Positions 27,154 to 35,752 of a stretch of DNA of 64,000 nucleotides are shown here, in pieces. Where the stretch lies: NCBI GenBank assembly GCA_900104375.1, contig LT629302.1, forward strand, positions 1,642,001 to 1,706,000. The letters are read 5' to 3'. Under the pieces are notes generated by a model. It did no database searches, was not told where the DNA came from, and was given only the letters and a program-made list of their open reading frames with translations. How positions within the stretch are numbered: position 1 is the first letter of the stretch; each line of letters starts with the position of its first letter. This stretch comes from Flavobacteriaceae bacterium MAR_2010_188 (lineage in GTDB: Bacteria > Bacteroidota > Bacteroidia > Flavobacteriales > Flavobacteriaceae). The position numbers and the translations under genes were made by a program.

Positions 27154-27346
27154 ATTTTAAATAGATTAGACACTGATTTAACTCTGGGTTTTGCAATACG
27201 AGAGTCCTAATATAAATTTTAAGTTCTTCGACTTCAAAAGGAAGTAATCGCTTAATCGCTTTTTGGACTTCTTTGCAAAACAAGGCAACATCAAAACTTA
27301 CTTTGTTAAGTACTGTTTTGGTGTACTCAAACATTGCTCTTGCCAT
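27152..27346 (-). CDS. Small conserved flavobacterial protein
   Basis: 64 residues from ATG 27346: ARAMFEYTKTVLNKVSFD at the N-terminus, then FCKEVQKAIKRLLPFEVEEL. It looks like a small helical cytosolic protein. I recall near-identical small hypothetical proteins in many flavobacteria, but no function. The longer open frame to 27472 adds an unlikely hydrophobic leader. Conserved spacing opposite oxyR may be chance. Confidence 0.75.
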   Translation of the reverse strand: MARAMFEYTKTVLNKVSFDVALFCKEVQKAIKRLLPFEVEELKIYIRTLVLQNPELNQCLIYLK

Positions 27347-27501
27347 TATTTTAATTAGGTTTAGGTTAAGAAAAGTATTTTTAGAATATAGGCAGTGAAT
27401 TTTTGTTATTCCTAAATGTATGAAAAAAATCGATTCAATTATTTCTACCAAGAGAAATTTAACAGAAACCATTTATTGCCCTAGATTTTGCAACTTTTTG
27501 C

Positions 27502-28299
27502 TTAAAATCGATTATCACCATCTAATATATCGCCGATACCTCCTAAAAGACTTCCCTCACCTTTATCCTTTCCTCCTCTTGGCGAGGCGGCCAGCACCCT
27601 ACCCGCCAATCGGCTAAAAGGTAATGATTGAACATAAACAGTTCCCGGTCCTCTGAGTCTTGCAAAGAATAAACCCTCACCACCAAATATTGTATTCTTA
27701 ATTCCTCCAACAAATTCTATATCGTAATCAATTTCTTTGGTAAAACCAACGATACAGCCAGTATCGACTTTTATTGTTTCGCCAGGCCTTAGTGTTTTTC
27801 TCGCCATTGTCCCTCCTGCATGTACGAACGCCATACCGTCACCTTCTAATTTCTGCATAATAAAACCTTCACCTCCAAATAAGCCGCGGCCCAGCTTTTT
27901 ACTAAATTCAATCCCAACACTAACGCCCTTCGCTGCACATAAGAATGCATCCTTTTGGCAGATAAATTTTCCTTGAAACTCTGTTAGGTCTACTGGAATT
28001 ATCTTTCCAGGATAGGGAGAAGCAAAGGAAACGTTTCGTTTTCCACTTAAATCATTATAAAAAGCGGTCATAAACAAACTTTCTCCGGTTAGTATTCTTT
28101 TACCCGCACCTAATATTTTTCCTAAAAATCCTTGATCTTGATTAGAGCCATCTCCAAATAATGTTTCCATCTTAATGCCATCGTCCATCATCATAAATGT
28201 TCCTGCTTCGGCAATTACCCCTTCTTGCGGGTCTAATTCTATTTCTACGTATTGCATTTCTTCGCCGTAGATTCTATAATCAATTTCGTGTGATGTCAT
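27502..28299 (-). CDS. TIGR00266/AIM24-family protein
   Basis: 265 residues. Family hallmarks: [20 protein letters not shown] at the N-terminus, [16 protein letters not shown], repeated [12 protein letters not shown] turns, and [11 protein letters not shown]. Bacterial relatives of mitochondrial AIM24 form a beta-helical trimer-like fold of unknown function. The C-terminal ~30 residues are Gly-rich ([19 protein letters not shown]). Confidence 0.9.
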   Translation of the reverse strand: MTSHEIDYRIYGEEMQYVEIELDPQEGVIAEAGTFMMMDDGIKMETLFGDGSNQDQGFLGKILGAGKRILTGESLFMTAFYNDLSGKRNVSFASPYPGKIIPVDLTEFQGKFICQKDAFLCAAKGVSVGIEFSKKLGRGLFGGEGFIMQKLEGDGMAFVHAGGTMARKTLRPGETIKVDTGCIVGFTKEIDYDIEFVGGIKNTIFGGEGLFFARLRGPGTVYVQSLPFSRLAGRVLAASPRGGKDKGEGSLLGGIGDILDGDNRF

Positions 28300-28370
28300 G
28301 GTCTTGTTTTTTTAGTTGTATATATTGGTTAGTTTTTTAGCTGAATTGTTACATCAATTTTTTGAGTTTC

Positions 28371-28826
28371 TCATTTTTTCAACTTGATGGTCCATTCGAA
28401 ATTAAAATTTGAAACTTCTAATCCTTCAGAATTAATTCCTCTAGAATTTAGCCATATTGTTTGTCCTTCTCCTGTGTCAATAGCATCTTTTAATGCTTTG
28501 TCAATTTCTGCTCCTTGATTACATGAAAATCTAATTTTGCCGGTGGCTTTTTTTGAGAAGGATGCGTTATTATTGGCAACTAACATGGAAACTTTTTCAC
28601 CAGATTCACGAATCTTCGACATCATTAATGCACCGGTTGTAAGCTCGGCTGCCATCCCTTGCACTGCCCAAAACATTGAGTTGAATGGGTTTTGATTAAT
28701 CCACTTATGTCTTACCATTACCTCACATTTTATATCATCGAGATATGTTGTTCTTACCCCTGTAACGTAGGCTGCGGGCAGTTTAAACATTAAAAACAAA
28801 TTGAGTTTAGAAGGAGAAATCATCAT
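28371..28826 (-). CDS. DUF4442 hotdog-fold protein
   Basis: 151 residues. DUF4442 thioesterase-like features: FMLFKLPAAYVTGVR-like N-terminus, VRHKWINQNPFNSMFWAVQG and MAAELTTGALMM. The fold is that of hotdog thioesterases such as PaaI, but the catalytic residues are not obvious, and activity is unproven. It follows the divergent DUF4870 promoter region. Confidence 0.82.
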   Translation of the reverse strand: MMISPSKLNLFLMFKLPAAYVTGVRTTYLDDIKCEVMVRHKWINQNPFNSMFWAVQGMAAELTTGALMMSKIRESGEKVSMLVANNNASFSKKATGKIRFSCNQGAEIDKALKDAIDTGEGQTIWLNSRGINSEGLEVSNFNFEWTIKLKK

Positions 28827-28912
28827 CTTTTATAAATATTAATACTATAAATATATCGAAAATTAAATGAGCCTATAATTGTTAATTATATGTTAAATTA
28901 CAGTACTTTGTA

Positions 28913-28944
28913 TTGCAAGATACCTTCTTTTAGATATATATTTG
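28913..28944 (+). promoter_or_regulatory. Flavobacterial-type promoter for the DUF4870 gene
   Basis: TTG (28913-28915) and TATATTTG (28937-28944) are 21 bases apart. The start codon lies 28 bases after the -7 element. Confidence 0.5.
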
Positions 28945-28972
28945 CATAAGAAACTATTATATACTTTTCAAA

Positions 28973-29419
28973 ATGGTTGATAAACACCAAAAAAACATTG
29001 CCACTTTTATACATCTTTCGACCTTTTCGAGATTTGTAATTCCACTAGGAAATTTTATAGGTCCCATCATCTTATGGGTGACCAATAAGGACAAATCAGA
29101 ATTCTTGGATGAGCATGGTAAGCAGGCAATCAACTTTCAAATAAGTATTTTGCTTTACGCGATTGTTATCGGCACAGTGACCATTCCTCTGTTTTTCTTC
29201 CAGTTCTTATCTGGTCTAGATTATATCGATTTTAATGGATGGGGAGATTTTCACATAAATGTTGGAAAGCCTTCACCTCTTTTCTACATAGGTGGAGGAC
29301 TTGGAGCCATAGCCGTGATAGGATTTATTCTAGAATTGGTTTTTATTATAAAAGCAAGTCTTAAAGCAAGAGATGGGGAATTGTATAAATATCCTTTTAC
29401 CATCAACTTTATTAAATGA
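28973..29419 (+). CDS. DUF4870 membrane protein
   Basis: 148 residues with three or four hydrophobic helices (about 20-42, 62-85, 112-132). Conserved family text: FLDEHGKQAINFQISILLY. Small DUF4870/Tic20-like membrane proteins have no assigned function. Upstream of the PadR-PspC locus, which also controls membrane stress in other bacteria. Confidence 0.85.
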   Translation: MVDKHQKNIATFIHLSTFSRFVIPLGNFIGPIILWVTNKDKSEFLDEHGKQAINFQISILLYAIVIGTVTIPLFFFQFLSGLDYIDFNGWGDFHINVGKPSPLFYIGGGLGAIAVIGFILELVFIIKASLKARDGELYKYPFTINFIK

Positions 29420-29460
29420 TAAGAAAAAAACATCAGCCCTAATCAGGCTTACATATATCA

Positions 29461-29490
29461 TCAATCATTCAATCAATCAATCAATTAAAA
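29461..29490. repeat. TCAA tetranucleotide array in the leader of the PadR operon
   Basis: TCAA-TCAT-TCAA x4 (29461-29484) followed by TTAAAA. The 16 bases at 29475-29490 are repeated exactly at 31876-31891, in front of the GIN-domain gene. Confidence 0.85.
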
Positions 29491-29515
29491 AGCGAACAGT
29501 TTAATTTTATCTAAA

Positions 29516-29584
29516 ATGAATTCAGAATTAAAATACCGAATCCAATGTCCTCAATGCGATAAGCACACGGCATCCAAAAAATAA
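29516..29584 (+). CDS. Possible 22-residue leader peptide with CPQC motif
   Basis: A short frame from ATG to TAA, NSELKYRIQCPQCDKHTA and three Lys/Ser residues, ends ten bases before the PadR start. The CPQC pair resembles half of a zinc ribbon. It could be a translated leader, the remnant of a zinc-ribbon gene, or chance. No family recognised. Confidence 0.3.
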   Translation: MNSELKYRIQCPQCDKHTASKK

Positions 29585-29593
29585 GCGACAAAA

Positions 29594-29938
29594 ATGAAAA
29601 TTGAAAACACAAAAGCACAAATGCGCAAAGGTGTCTTGGAGTACTGCATCTTATCCGTTTTAAAGGACGAAGATGCGTATGTAGCCGAAATACTCGACAC
29701 TCTTAAAGACGCAAAACTGCTTGTAGTAGAGGGTACAATCTATCCACTGCTTACAAGACTAAAAAATGCCGGACTATTAAACTACAGATGGGAAGAATCT
29801 ACATCTGGACCGCCAAGAAAATATTACGGACTCACAGAAACCGGCAAACTATTCCTTAAAGAACTAACCATCACTTGGAGCGAATTACAAAACGCAGTAA
29901 ACCTAGTAACAAGACAAAAAAGACAAACCAATGAATAA
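29594..29938 (+). CDS. PadR-family transcriptional regulator
   Basis: 114 residues with the PadR winged-helix core (AQMRKGVLEYCILSVLKDED, YPLLTRLKNAGLL, GPPRKYYGLTETG). In Bacteroidota this regulator commonly controls the PspC gene that overlaps its end; here the overlap is eight bases (29931-29938). Autoregulation of the operon is the usual model (inference). Confidence 0.92.
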   Translation: MKIENTKAQMRKGVLEYCILSVLKDEDAYVAEILDTLKDAKLLVVEGTIYPLLTRLKNAGLLNYRWEESTSGPPRKYYGLTETGKLFLKELTITWSELQNAVNLVTRQKRQTNE

Positions 29939-31718
29939 GACAGTTAACATTAATCTAGCAGGCATTTTCTTCCATATCGACGAAGACGCATACATTAAAC
30001 TGCAACGTTATCTTGAATCTATTAAACGATCCTTTACCGACTCACAAGGGCGTTCAGAAATCATTGCGGATATAGAAGCTCGTATAGCCGAATTGTTTTC
30101 TGAAAGAATTCAGTTTGATAAGCAAGTCATTGGTAACAAAGAAGTTGAACAAGTAATAACAATTATGGGTCAACCAGAAGATTATCTTGTCGACGACGAA
30201 ATCTTTGAAGATTCTCCAAAACGTGAAACCTTTAGAAGAACTAGCCAACCATCTAAAAAACTATATCGTGATAAGGATAATTCTTATATCGCAGGGGTTT
30301 CTTCAGGTTTAGGTCATTACTTAGGTATCGATGCAGTTTGGGTACGTTTATTATGGGTACTTCTAACGATTGGTTCTGGCGGTACATTTATATTGGTATA
30401 CATCCTATTCTGGGTTTTGGTTCCGGAAGCGGTAACAACTTCGGAGAAGCTGACTATGACTGGCGAACCGGTGAATATCAGCAACATCGAAAAAAAAATT
30501 CGCGACGGATTTGAAAATGTTTCCTCCACCGTTTCGGAGAAAGTTAGAAACGTAGATTTTGAGAAACACGGCAGTAAGATCAAATCAACCTCTAAATCAT
30601 TTTTTGATACCCTGGGAGATGTCATCATGTTTTTCTTTAAGGCATTCGCAAAGTTCGTGGGCTTAATACTTATCCTTAGTGCTGCGGTTGCTTTGTTTGC
30701 CTTAGTTATAAGTGTTGTGTCACTTGGAAGCATTTCTAATATGCATCCGATGTGGATGGATTACGTAAACGCAGTTAATACAGTGGGTTTACCAATTTGG
30801 CTTGGCGCACTGATTCTGTTCTTTTTAATAGGTATTCCGTTGTTCTTTATCCTGTACCTAGGATTAAAAATACTGATCAACAACCTTAAATCCATTGGCA
30901 GGGTCGCTAAATTTTCTTTGTTGGGATTGTGGTTACTGGCGTTATTCAGTCTAATATTTATCGGAATAAACCAAGCTTCTTATTACACTTTAGACAATTC
31001 TGTAACGGAGCGAAAAGAGCTTCCAATTACCTCGCAGGATACACTTTATATTAAGATGAATTCAGGAAATTTTGAAAATTCCCGGTACAATCAATGGCGA
31101 ACTAACGGCTTCAAGATTTCCTTTAATGATAAAAACCAGAAAGTCATTTTTTCTCGAAACGTTTCTCTTTCGGTACAATCTACCAAAGACTCCGTTGCGG
31201 TTTTAGAAATCTATAAAGAATCACAAGGTCGCGATTTCATTGAAGCAAAGAATTCCGCAGAAAAGATTTCATACTCCTACTCTATTAAAAATGGTGAATT
31301 AGTATTAGATAATTTTCTGGAAACGGACTTCAAAAATAAATTTTTAGACCAGAAGGTACTTTTGAATTTGTATGTGCCAGAAGGAACAGTCATAAAATTG
31401 AATGATAACACCAAGTCCTTTCTTAATTCTAGAAGTTCTAGCGAAAATATTATCTCTTACGATAACGCCGGACACCTAATGAAAATCTCGGAAGATAATG
31501 CAAGCTGTCTAGATTGTTCAGCGGAAGATTTTTTGGAGAGCGAAGACGGAGATGATTTTAATGAAATTGAAGGCATCGATATCGAAGAAGAGAGAGTAGA
31601 ATCAGAAGCAGATAGTACTTCTACAATTGTGATTGACAGCAGCAACCGGTCAAAATCAGATAATGTGAGACTGAGTGTAGATGAAGACGGTGGGAAGTTG
31701 GTTTCAGATGATAACTAA
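29931..31718 (+). CDS. PspC-domain membrane protein with extended C-terminus
   Basis: 595 residues. The N-terminal cytosolic part (~1-100) resembles a helical adaptor. The PspC domain (~105-165, YRDKDNSYIAGVSSGLGHYL, VLLTIGSGGTFI) holds the first helix. Further helices lie at about 240-270, 285-315 and 325-345, and an extracytoplasmic adhesin-like beta domain (~360-515) ends in an acidic, Ser-rich tail. A membrane-stress or phage-shock-type role is inferred from PspC. Translationally coupled to padR. Confidence 0.88.
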   Translation: MNKTVNINLAGIFFHIDEDAYIKLQRYLESIKRSFTDSQGRSEIIADIEARIAELFSERIQFDKQVIGNKEVEQVITIMGQPEDYLVDDEIFEDSPKRETFRRTSQPSKKLYRDKDNSYIAGVSSGLGHYLGIDAVWVRLLWVLLTIGSGGTFILVYILFWVLVPEAVTTSEKLTMTGEPVNISNIEKKIRDGFENVSSTVSEKVRNVDFEKHGSKIKSTSKSFFDTLGDVIMFFFKAFAKFVGLILILSAAVALFALVISVVSLGSISNMHPMWMDYVNAVNTVGLPIWLGALILFFLIGIPLFFILYLGLKILINNLKSIGRVAKFSLLGLWLLALFSLIFIGINQASYYTLDNSVTERKELPITSQDTLYIKMNSGNFENSRYNQWRTNGFKISFNDKNQKVIFSRNVSLSVQSTKDSVAVLEIYKESQGRDFIEAKNSAEKISYSYSIKNGELVLDNFLETDFKNKFLDQKVLLNLYVPEGTVIKLNDNTKSFLNSRSSSENIISYDNAGHLMKISEDNASCLDCSAEDFLESEDGDDFNEIEGIDIEEERVESEADSTSTIVIDSSNRSKSDNVRLSVDEDGGKLVSDDN

Positions 31719-31800
31719 CGATTCAGACCCTAAAAACAACAGTTCGGAAATTTATTATAGCTAATTACGCCATCAAACAAGAAATTTAACCAAACAAAAG

Positions 31801-31839
31801 ATGAAACCATTTAACCTTCTTGCACTAAAATGGTGGTGA
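31801..31839 (+). other. Possible 12-residue leader ORF ending in Trp-Trp
   Basis: ATG to TGA frame encoding MKPFNLLALKWW in the 182-base gap between the PspC and GIN genes. A TrpTrp end is typical of attenuator leaders, but no terminator/antiterminator pair or trp gene is visible here, so its translation is doubtful. Confidence 0.2.
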
Positions 31840-31900
31840 GGGAAAATGATGAAGTAATAGAAGAATCAATCAAAAAATCAATCAATTAAAATCAAATAAA

Positions 31901-32632
31901 ATGACAACAATCGCAAAACTCATCGTATCAATTATAATGGCACTCACGCTGTTCTCTTGTAATTTTGACATCAACTTCGGACCTGGTGTCTCAGGGAATG
32001 GTCATGTGGTAACTGAAGAACGCATCGTAAAGGATGATTTCGATAAAATTGAAGCCCACGCAGGCTTGGATGTTTATCTAACCCAAAACGGAAAAAATTC
32101 TGTTACGGTAGAAGCAGATGAAAATCTTCAAGATATGATCATGGTTTATGTAGAAAATGGCATTTTACATTTAACCGTAGAAGGAAACATAAGATTTGCC
32201 GAATCCAAAAAGGTTATGGTTTCGTTTGGAGAAATTAGGGAAATTCAATCTAATAGTGGCAGCGACGTTTACGGAGAGGGAGTTATAAAATCAGAAGACC
32301 TTACTTTGACCTCAACAAGCGGAAGTGATATGGAAGTTGAAGTTATCACGAATAACTTGAGTCTAAATGCTAGCAGTGGTGCCGATTTAAAAGTTAATGG
32401 AAAGACAAATAACTTAACTGCAGACGCAAGCAGCGGAAGCGATATAAAAGCCGGAAATCTAATTTCCCAAACTTGCCTTGCAAATGCAAGCAGCGGTGCA
32501 GATATAACGGTAAATACAAAAAAAGAGCTAGTAGCTTCCGCAGGTAGCGGTGGTGATATTAATTACTCTGGCAATCCAGAAAAAGTAAAAAATCTGATTC
32601 ACCAGCGGGCAATATTAGAGGCAATTAGCTAA
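31901..32632 (+). CDS. GIN-domain (DUF2807) lipoprotein
   Basis: 243 residues. Lipoprotein signal with LFSC (Cys20), then the GIN/DUF2807 parallel beta-helix: DDFDKIEAHAGLDVYLTQNG, then repeated SSGSD/SSGAD turns at roughly 20-residue spacing (NSGSDVYGEG, STSGSDMEV, ASSGADLKV, ASSGSDIKAG, ASSGADITV, AGSGGDINY). Such proteins accompany PadR-PspC loci in Bacteroidota. The role is probably at the cell surface; not characterised. Confidence 0.88.
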   Translation: MTTIAKLIVSIIMALTLFSCNFDINFGPGVSGNGHVVTEERIVKDDFDKIEAHAGLDVYLTQNGKNSVTVEADENLQDMIMVYVENGILHLTVEGNIRFAESKKVMVSFGEIREIQSNSGSDVYGEGVIKSEDLTLTSTSGSDMEVEVITNNLSLNASSGADLKVNGKTNNLTADASSGSDIKAGNLISQTCLANASSGADITVNTKKELVASAGSGGDINYSGNPEKVKNLIHQRAILEAIS

Positions 32633-32662
32633 TAAAACAAGACAACCAACCAACCTGTCTCT

Positions 32663-32704
32663 AAACCATTTCAAACTTGCAATAGAGTTTGGGATGGTTT
32701 TTGT
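32663..32704 (+). terminator. Terminator after the GIN-domain gene
   Basis: 15-bp stem (AAACCATTTCAAACT with AGTTTGGGATGGTTT, pairing through three wobble or GC positions), 8-base loop, then a T-rich tail. A TATATTTG (-7-like) follows at 32707-32714 for the next gene. Confidence 0.7.
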
Positions 32705-32735
32705 TTTATATTTGTTTCACAGTTAAATATAGCTA

Positions 32736-33572
32736 ATGCAAAAATCTTTGATTATCCTTTTGTTTATTGTTGTGTTGCCGATGCTGGTTAAAGCACAAGA
32801 CGACGATAAGATAAAAGGTAACCGGGACGTCACGATTGAGCAGACATACATTGATGCTTTTAATAAAATAATTGTAGGCGAGGAATTTTCAGTTGAAATT
32901 ATTTACAACGCCAAACCATCCATTCAAGTTGAAACTGACAGCAATCTTCATGAATATATAGAATTTGCAGTGGTGGATAGCGTACTAACGTTTAAATCTA
33001 CTTCTAGAATAACCTCTAGCCGTAAGATGAACATTACGGTTAACTATAGCAATAAACTCAAGGAAATTGAAACTAAAGACGACGCAGAAATACGGTCGTT
33101 AACCTCCTTAGAATTGGGCAATACTCTGTTGAAAACGAGTGGGACCTCAAAAGCATACCTTAATATAAAAGCGAATAAATTCAATTTTCAAGCTTTGGAC
33201 AAATCACGGATTCGCTTGAATGTTACTGCCAATGAATCGGTATTTGATGCTACCGATAACGTAAAATTAGAAGCATTGGTAAATAGTCCTAAATTTACAG
33301 TGAACCTTCACCAACGAGCTACTGCAGATATTGAAGGAACCGCTACTGACGTTATTCTAAAGACTGATAATAATTCAAAATTTGATGGGAAGAATTTTAC
33401 CACCAAAACTTGTAATCTCATTTCGGAAGTAGATAGTGAGGTTTATATAGAAGTAACTAGCGCTATCAATATTTCGGCATCTGGCACCAGCCAAATCTAT
33501 CTTTACAATAATCCCACGATTACCATGGAGCGCTTTATTGACGGGGTAAAACTTCAGAAAAAGACTAAATAA
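32736..33572 (+). CDS. Second GIN-domain (DUF2807) exported protein
   Basis: 278 residues. Cleavable signal peptide (~1-20, ending VKAQ), then a GIN/DUF2807 beta-helix (DAFNKIIVGEEFSVEIIYN, IETKDDAEIRSLTSLELGN, KTSGTSKAYLNIKAN). Paralogue of the preceding gene without lipobox and with less regular repeats. It has its own -7-like element at 32707 and a terminator between, so it may be expressed independently. Function unknown. Confidence 0.85.
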   Translation: MQKSLIILLFIVVLPMLVKAQDDDKIKGNRDVTIEQTYIDAFNKIIVGEEFSVEIIYNAKPSIQVETDSNLHEYIEFAVVDSVLTFKSTSRITSSRKMNITVNYSNKLKEIETKDDAEIRSLTSLELGNTLLKTSGTSKAYLNIKANKFNFQALDKSRIRLNVTANESVFDATDNVKLEALVNSPKFTVNLHQRATADIEGTATDVILKTDNNSKFDGKNFTTKTCNLISEVDSEVYIEVTSAINISASGTSQIYLYNNPTITMERFIDGVKLQKKTK

Positions 33573-33600
33573 CTTTTTTAGTTTAGATAGGAGCTTATCC

Positions 33601-34590
33601 TTATGCTGTATAGTGGTTAGCTGTTACATCAATTTCCATATCCGACTCTTTAGCCGCAAGATATCTTTCTGCATCTAGAGCAGCCATACAACCAGTTCCG
33701 GCAGCAGTTACTGCTTGACGATATACTTTGTCTGCCGCGTCTCCAGAAACAAATACGCCTTCGATATTTGTCTTAGAAGTGCCAGGGATATTGATTATAT
33801 ATCCTGTTTGATCCAGTTTAAGATAATCCTTAAAGATGTCTGTGTTTGGCTTATGGCCAATCGCAACGAAAAAGCCTGTTGCTGGAATTTCATATACATC
33901 TCCAGTAACGTTATTGCTTACCTTTACACCGGTAACAACTTGTCCATCACCTAAGACTTCTTCGGTTTCAGTATTAAAGAGAATATCGATATTCGGAGTT
34001 TTCATAACCCGATCCTGCATGATTTTGCTTGCCCTAAATTCGTCTTTCCTGACCAGCATTGTCACTTTTTTACAGAGCTTAGAGAGATAATGTGCCTCTT
34101 CGCAAGCAGAATCCCCTGCTCCAACAATTACAACCTCTTGATTTCTGTAGAAAAATCCATCACATACTGCACAGGCGGAAACACCACCTCCAAGTTGAAG
34201 ATATTTTTGTTCCGATGGAATATTCAAATATTTTGCTGAAGCTCCAGTAGAAATTATGACGGTCTCGCAGTGAATCTCATTGGTTTCATTCACCCAAACT
34301 TTATGAGTATCGCCAGAAAAATCGACTTTTGTGATCCAACCGTCCCTCACGTCTGTTTCAAAACGTTCTGCCTGTTTTTTAAGTTCGATCATCATATCTG
34401 GTCCTGTAATACCATCTGGATAACCCGGAAAATTTTCAACTTCATTAGTGGTCGTAAGCTGACCTCCAGGTTGAATTCCCTGATAAAGGACAGGTTTCAT
34501 ATTTGCCCTAGCGGCATATATGGCTGCAGTGTAACCTGCAGGTCCCGAACCTATTATTAAACATTTTACGTGTTCTATATTATCTGACAT
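33601..34590 (-). CDS. trxB: Thioredoxin reductase
   Basis: 329-residue FAD/NADPH enzyme that reduces thioredoxin. FAD-binding LIIGSGPAGYTAAIYAAR near the N-terminus, redox dithiol SACAVCDGFFYR at Cys140/Cys143, NADPH-binding VVIVGAGDSACEEAHYL, and the C-terminal GVFVSGDAADK FAD motif. Length is normal. A TACTTTTG -7-like element is found on the minus strand at 34621-34614 upstream of the start. Confidence 0.96.
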   Translation of the reverse strand: MSDNIEHVKCLIIGSGPAGYTAAIYAARANMKPVLYQGIQPGGQLTTTNEVENFPGYPDGITGPDMMIELKKQAERFETDVRDGWITKVDFSGDTHKVWVNETNEIHCETVIISTGASAKYLNIPSEQKYLQLGGGVSACAVCDGFFYRNQEVVIVGAGDSACEEAHYLSKLCKKVTMLVRKDEFRASKIMQDRVMKTPNIDILFNTETEEVLGDGQVVTGVKVSNNVTGDVYEIPATGFFVAIGHKPNTDIFKDYLKLDQTGYIINIPGTSKTNIEGVFVSGDAADKVYRQAVTAAGTGCMAALDAERYLAAKESDMEIDVTANHYTA

Positions 34591-34764
34591 AGCGTTGGAT
34601 TAAAATCTTATTACAAAAGTAGAATAAATGACCGTAAACTTACATTCTAAGTCCTAAAACTTGGCCTAATTCCCAATGTTTAGAGTATTTTTGGAATTAG
34701 AAAAATGTTATATTTTAAATGGAATAAATCTATTCTTCATTCCTAATTTCTAATTTTATTGAAA

Positions 34765-35175
34765 ATGAGCGTAATTTCCAAAGACGAAAATGTGATTAAA
34801 TTATTTTATAATTCAGAATCTAATGTGGGTAAGCAAACGTTAGGTTATTTACAATCTACGGATAAAAATATTTTGTCTATCGATACTCAAAAGACCAGAG
34901 TAACAGGCACTCAATGGGCAGATATTTGCGATCATCTAGATTGTACCATTTCAGATTTGGTGAATAAGGAGCACCCTAGTTTTACCGACAATTATGATTC
35001 TCATGTTGAACTGAGCGACAACGATTGGATTAAAGTATTACAAACACATCAAGAAGTATTTGTTTTCCCAATTGTTATTATCGGCAAGGACTACTACAGA
35101 ATTGAAAATCCTTCAGATGTAGAAAAATATTTAGATAACGATTCAAAAGGATTAGATGAACAAAATCCAGATTGA
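34765..35175 (+). CDS. ArsC/Spx-like thioredoxin-fold protein lacking the active Cys
   Basis: 136 residues from ATG 34765. It aligns with the ArsC/YffB family along its length: LFYNSESNVGKQTLGYLQS over the catalytic loop, WADICDHLDCTISDLVNKEH, and FPIVIIGKDYYRI (cis-Pro segment). The catalytic CX5R position carries Ser19 and Lys instead of Cys and Arg, so arsenate reduction is unlikely. Two other Cys occur elsewhere. It lies next to trxB, divergently. Function unknown. Confidence 0.7.
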   Translation: MSVISKDENVIKLFYNSESNVGKQTLGYLQSTDKNILSIDTQKTRVTGTQWADICDHLDCTISDLVNKEHPSFTDNYDSHVELSDNDWIKVLQTHQEVFVFPIVIIGKDYYRIENPSDVEKYLDNDSKGLDEQNPD

Positions 35176-35198
35176 AGAAATAGAAAGAGTACAATTAA

Positions 35199-35229
35199 AA
35201 AAAGTTCCAAATAATATTTGGAACTTTTT
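35199..35229. terminator. Bidirectional terminator
   Basis: AAAAGTTCCAAAT / ATTTGGAACTTTT inverted repeat with a 3-base centre, flanked by A and T runs, between convergent genes. Confidence 0.8.
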
Positions 35230-35247
35230 AATTAAAACATATTGTTA

Positions 35248-35400
35248 TTAGTTGTCATCTAGTGCATCACCAACGTCATCCGCAGCGTCTTCTAGGTCAT
35301 CTGCAACTTCTTCAACATCGTCTTTAGCGGTATCTCTACAACTTGTTAAAGAAGTAGAAAGAGTAAATACAACCGCAAGTGTTAAAAATACTTTTTTCAT
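35248..35400 (-). CDS. Small acidic lipoprotein
   Basis: 50 residues, too short for most ORF callers. Signal with LTSC (Cys21), then a repetitive Asp/Glu/Ala tail (VEEVADDLEDAADDVGDALD). Mature length about 30 residues, likely a surface or periplasmic entericidin-like lipoprotein. The A-rich helical tail suggests an amphipathic helix. It belongs to the stress-type group next to DUF1328. Confidence 0.75.
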   Translation of the reverse strand: MKKVFLTLAVVFTLSTSLTSCRDTAKDDVEEVADDLEDAADDVGDALDDN

Positions 35401-35431
35401 AATAATTGTGTTAGTTTAAATTAAGTTAACA

Positions 35432-35593
35432 TTATCGTTTTACTAAATCTTTAAGTAAAGATAATATAAAAAGTACTATAAAAATATAGAATATAATTTT
35501 GGCTATTCCAGCTGCGGCACCAGCCATACCTCCAAATCCAAGAATAGCGGCAATTACCGCGATGATAATAAATGTGATTGTCCAGCGTAGCAT
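35432..35593 (-). CDS. DUF1328 small membrane protein
   Basis: 53 residues: [32 protein letters not shown] and a second helix ending in LLKDLVKR. This matches DUF1328 (YtjA type), tiny two-helix inner-membrane proteins frequently induced by stress. It is 31 bases upstream of the acidic lipoprotein gene, same strand. Confidence 0.88.
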   Translation of the reverse strand: MLRWTITFIIIAVIAAILGFGGMAGAAAGIAKIIFYIFIVLFILSLLKDLVKR

Positions 35594-35752
35594 ACTATTG
35601 ATTTTAATGGTTTGTAGTTAATCCAAAACCTATTGTCTAGTTCAAATTTGCTATAATATTAACTTTTTGATTAACTGTATAAAGACTATCATTAACACAT
35701 TAAACAAGACATTTTTTCCAAATATTAAATGGAATACACAACTGTATTTCAA

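Noticed and set aside
29431-29452. AGCC / GGCT short hairpin after the DUF4870 gene as terminator
   Set aside because: The stem is only four base pairs and no T run follows.
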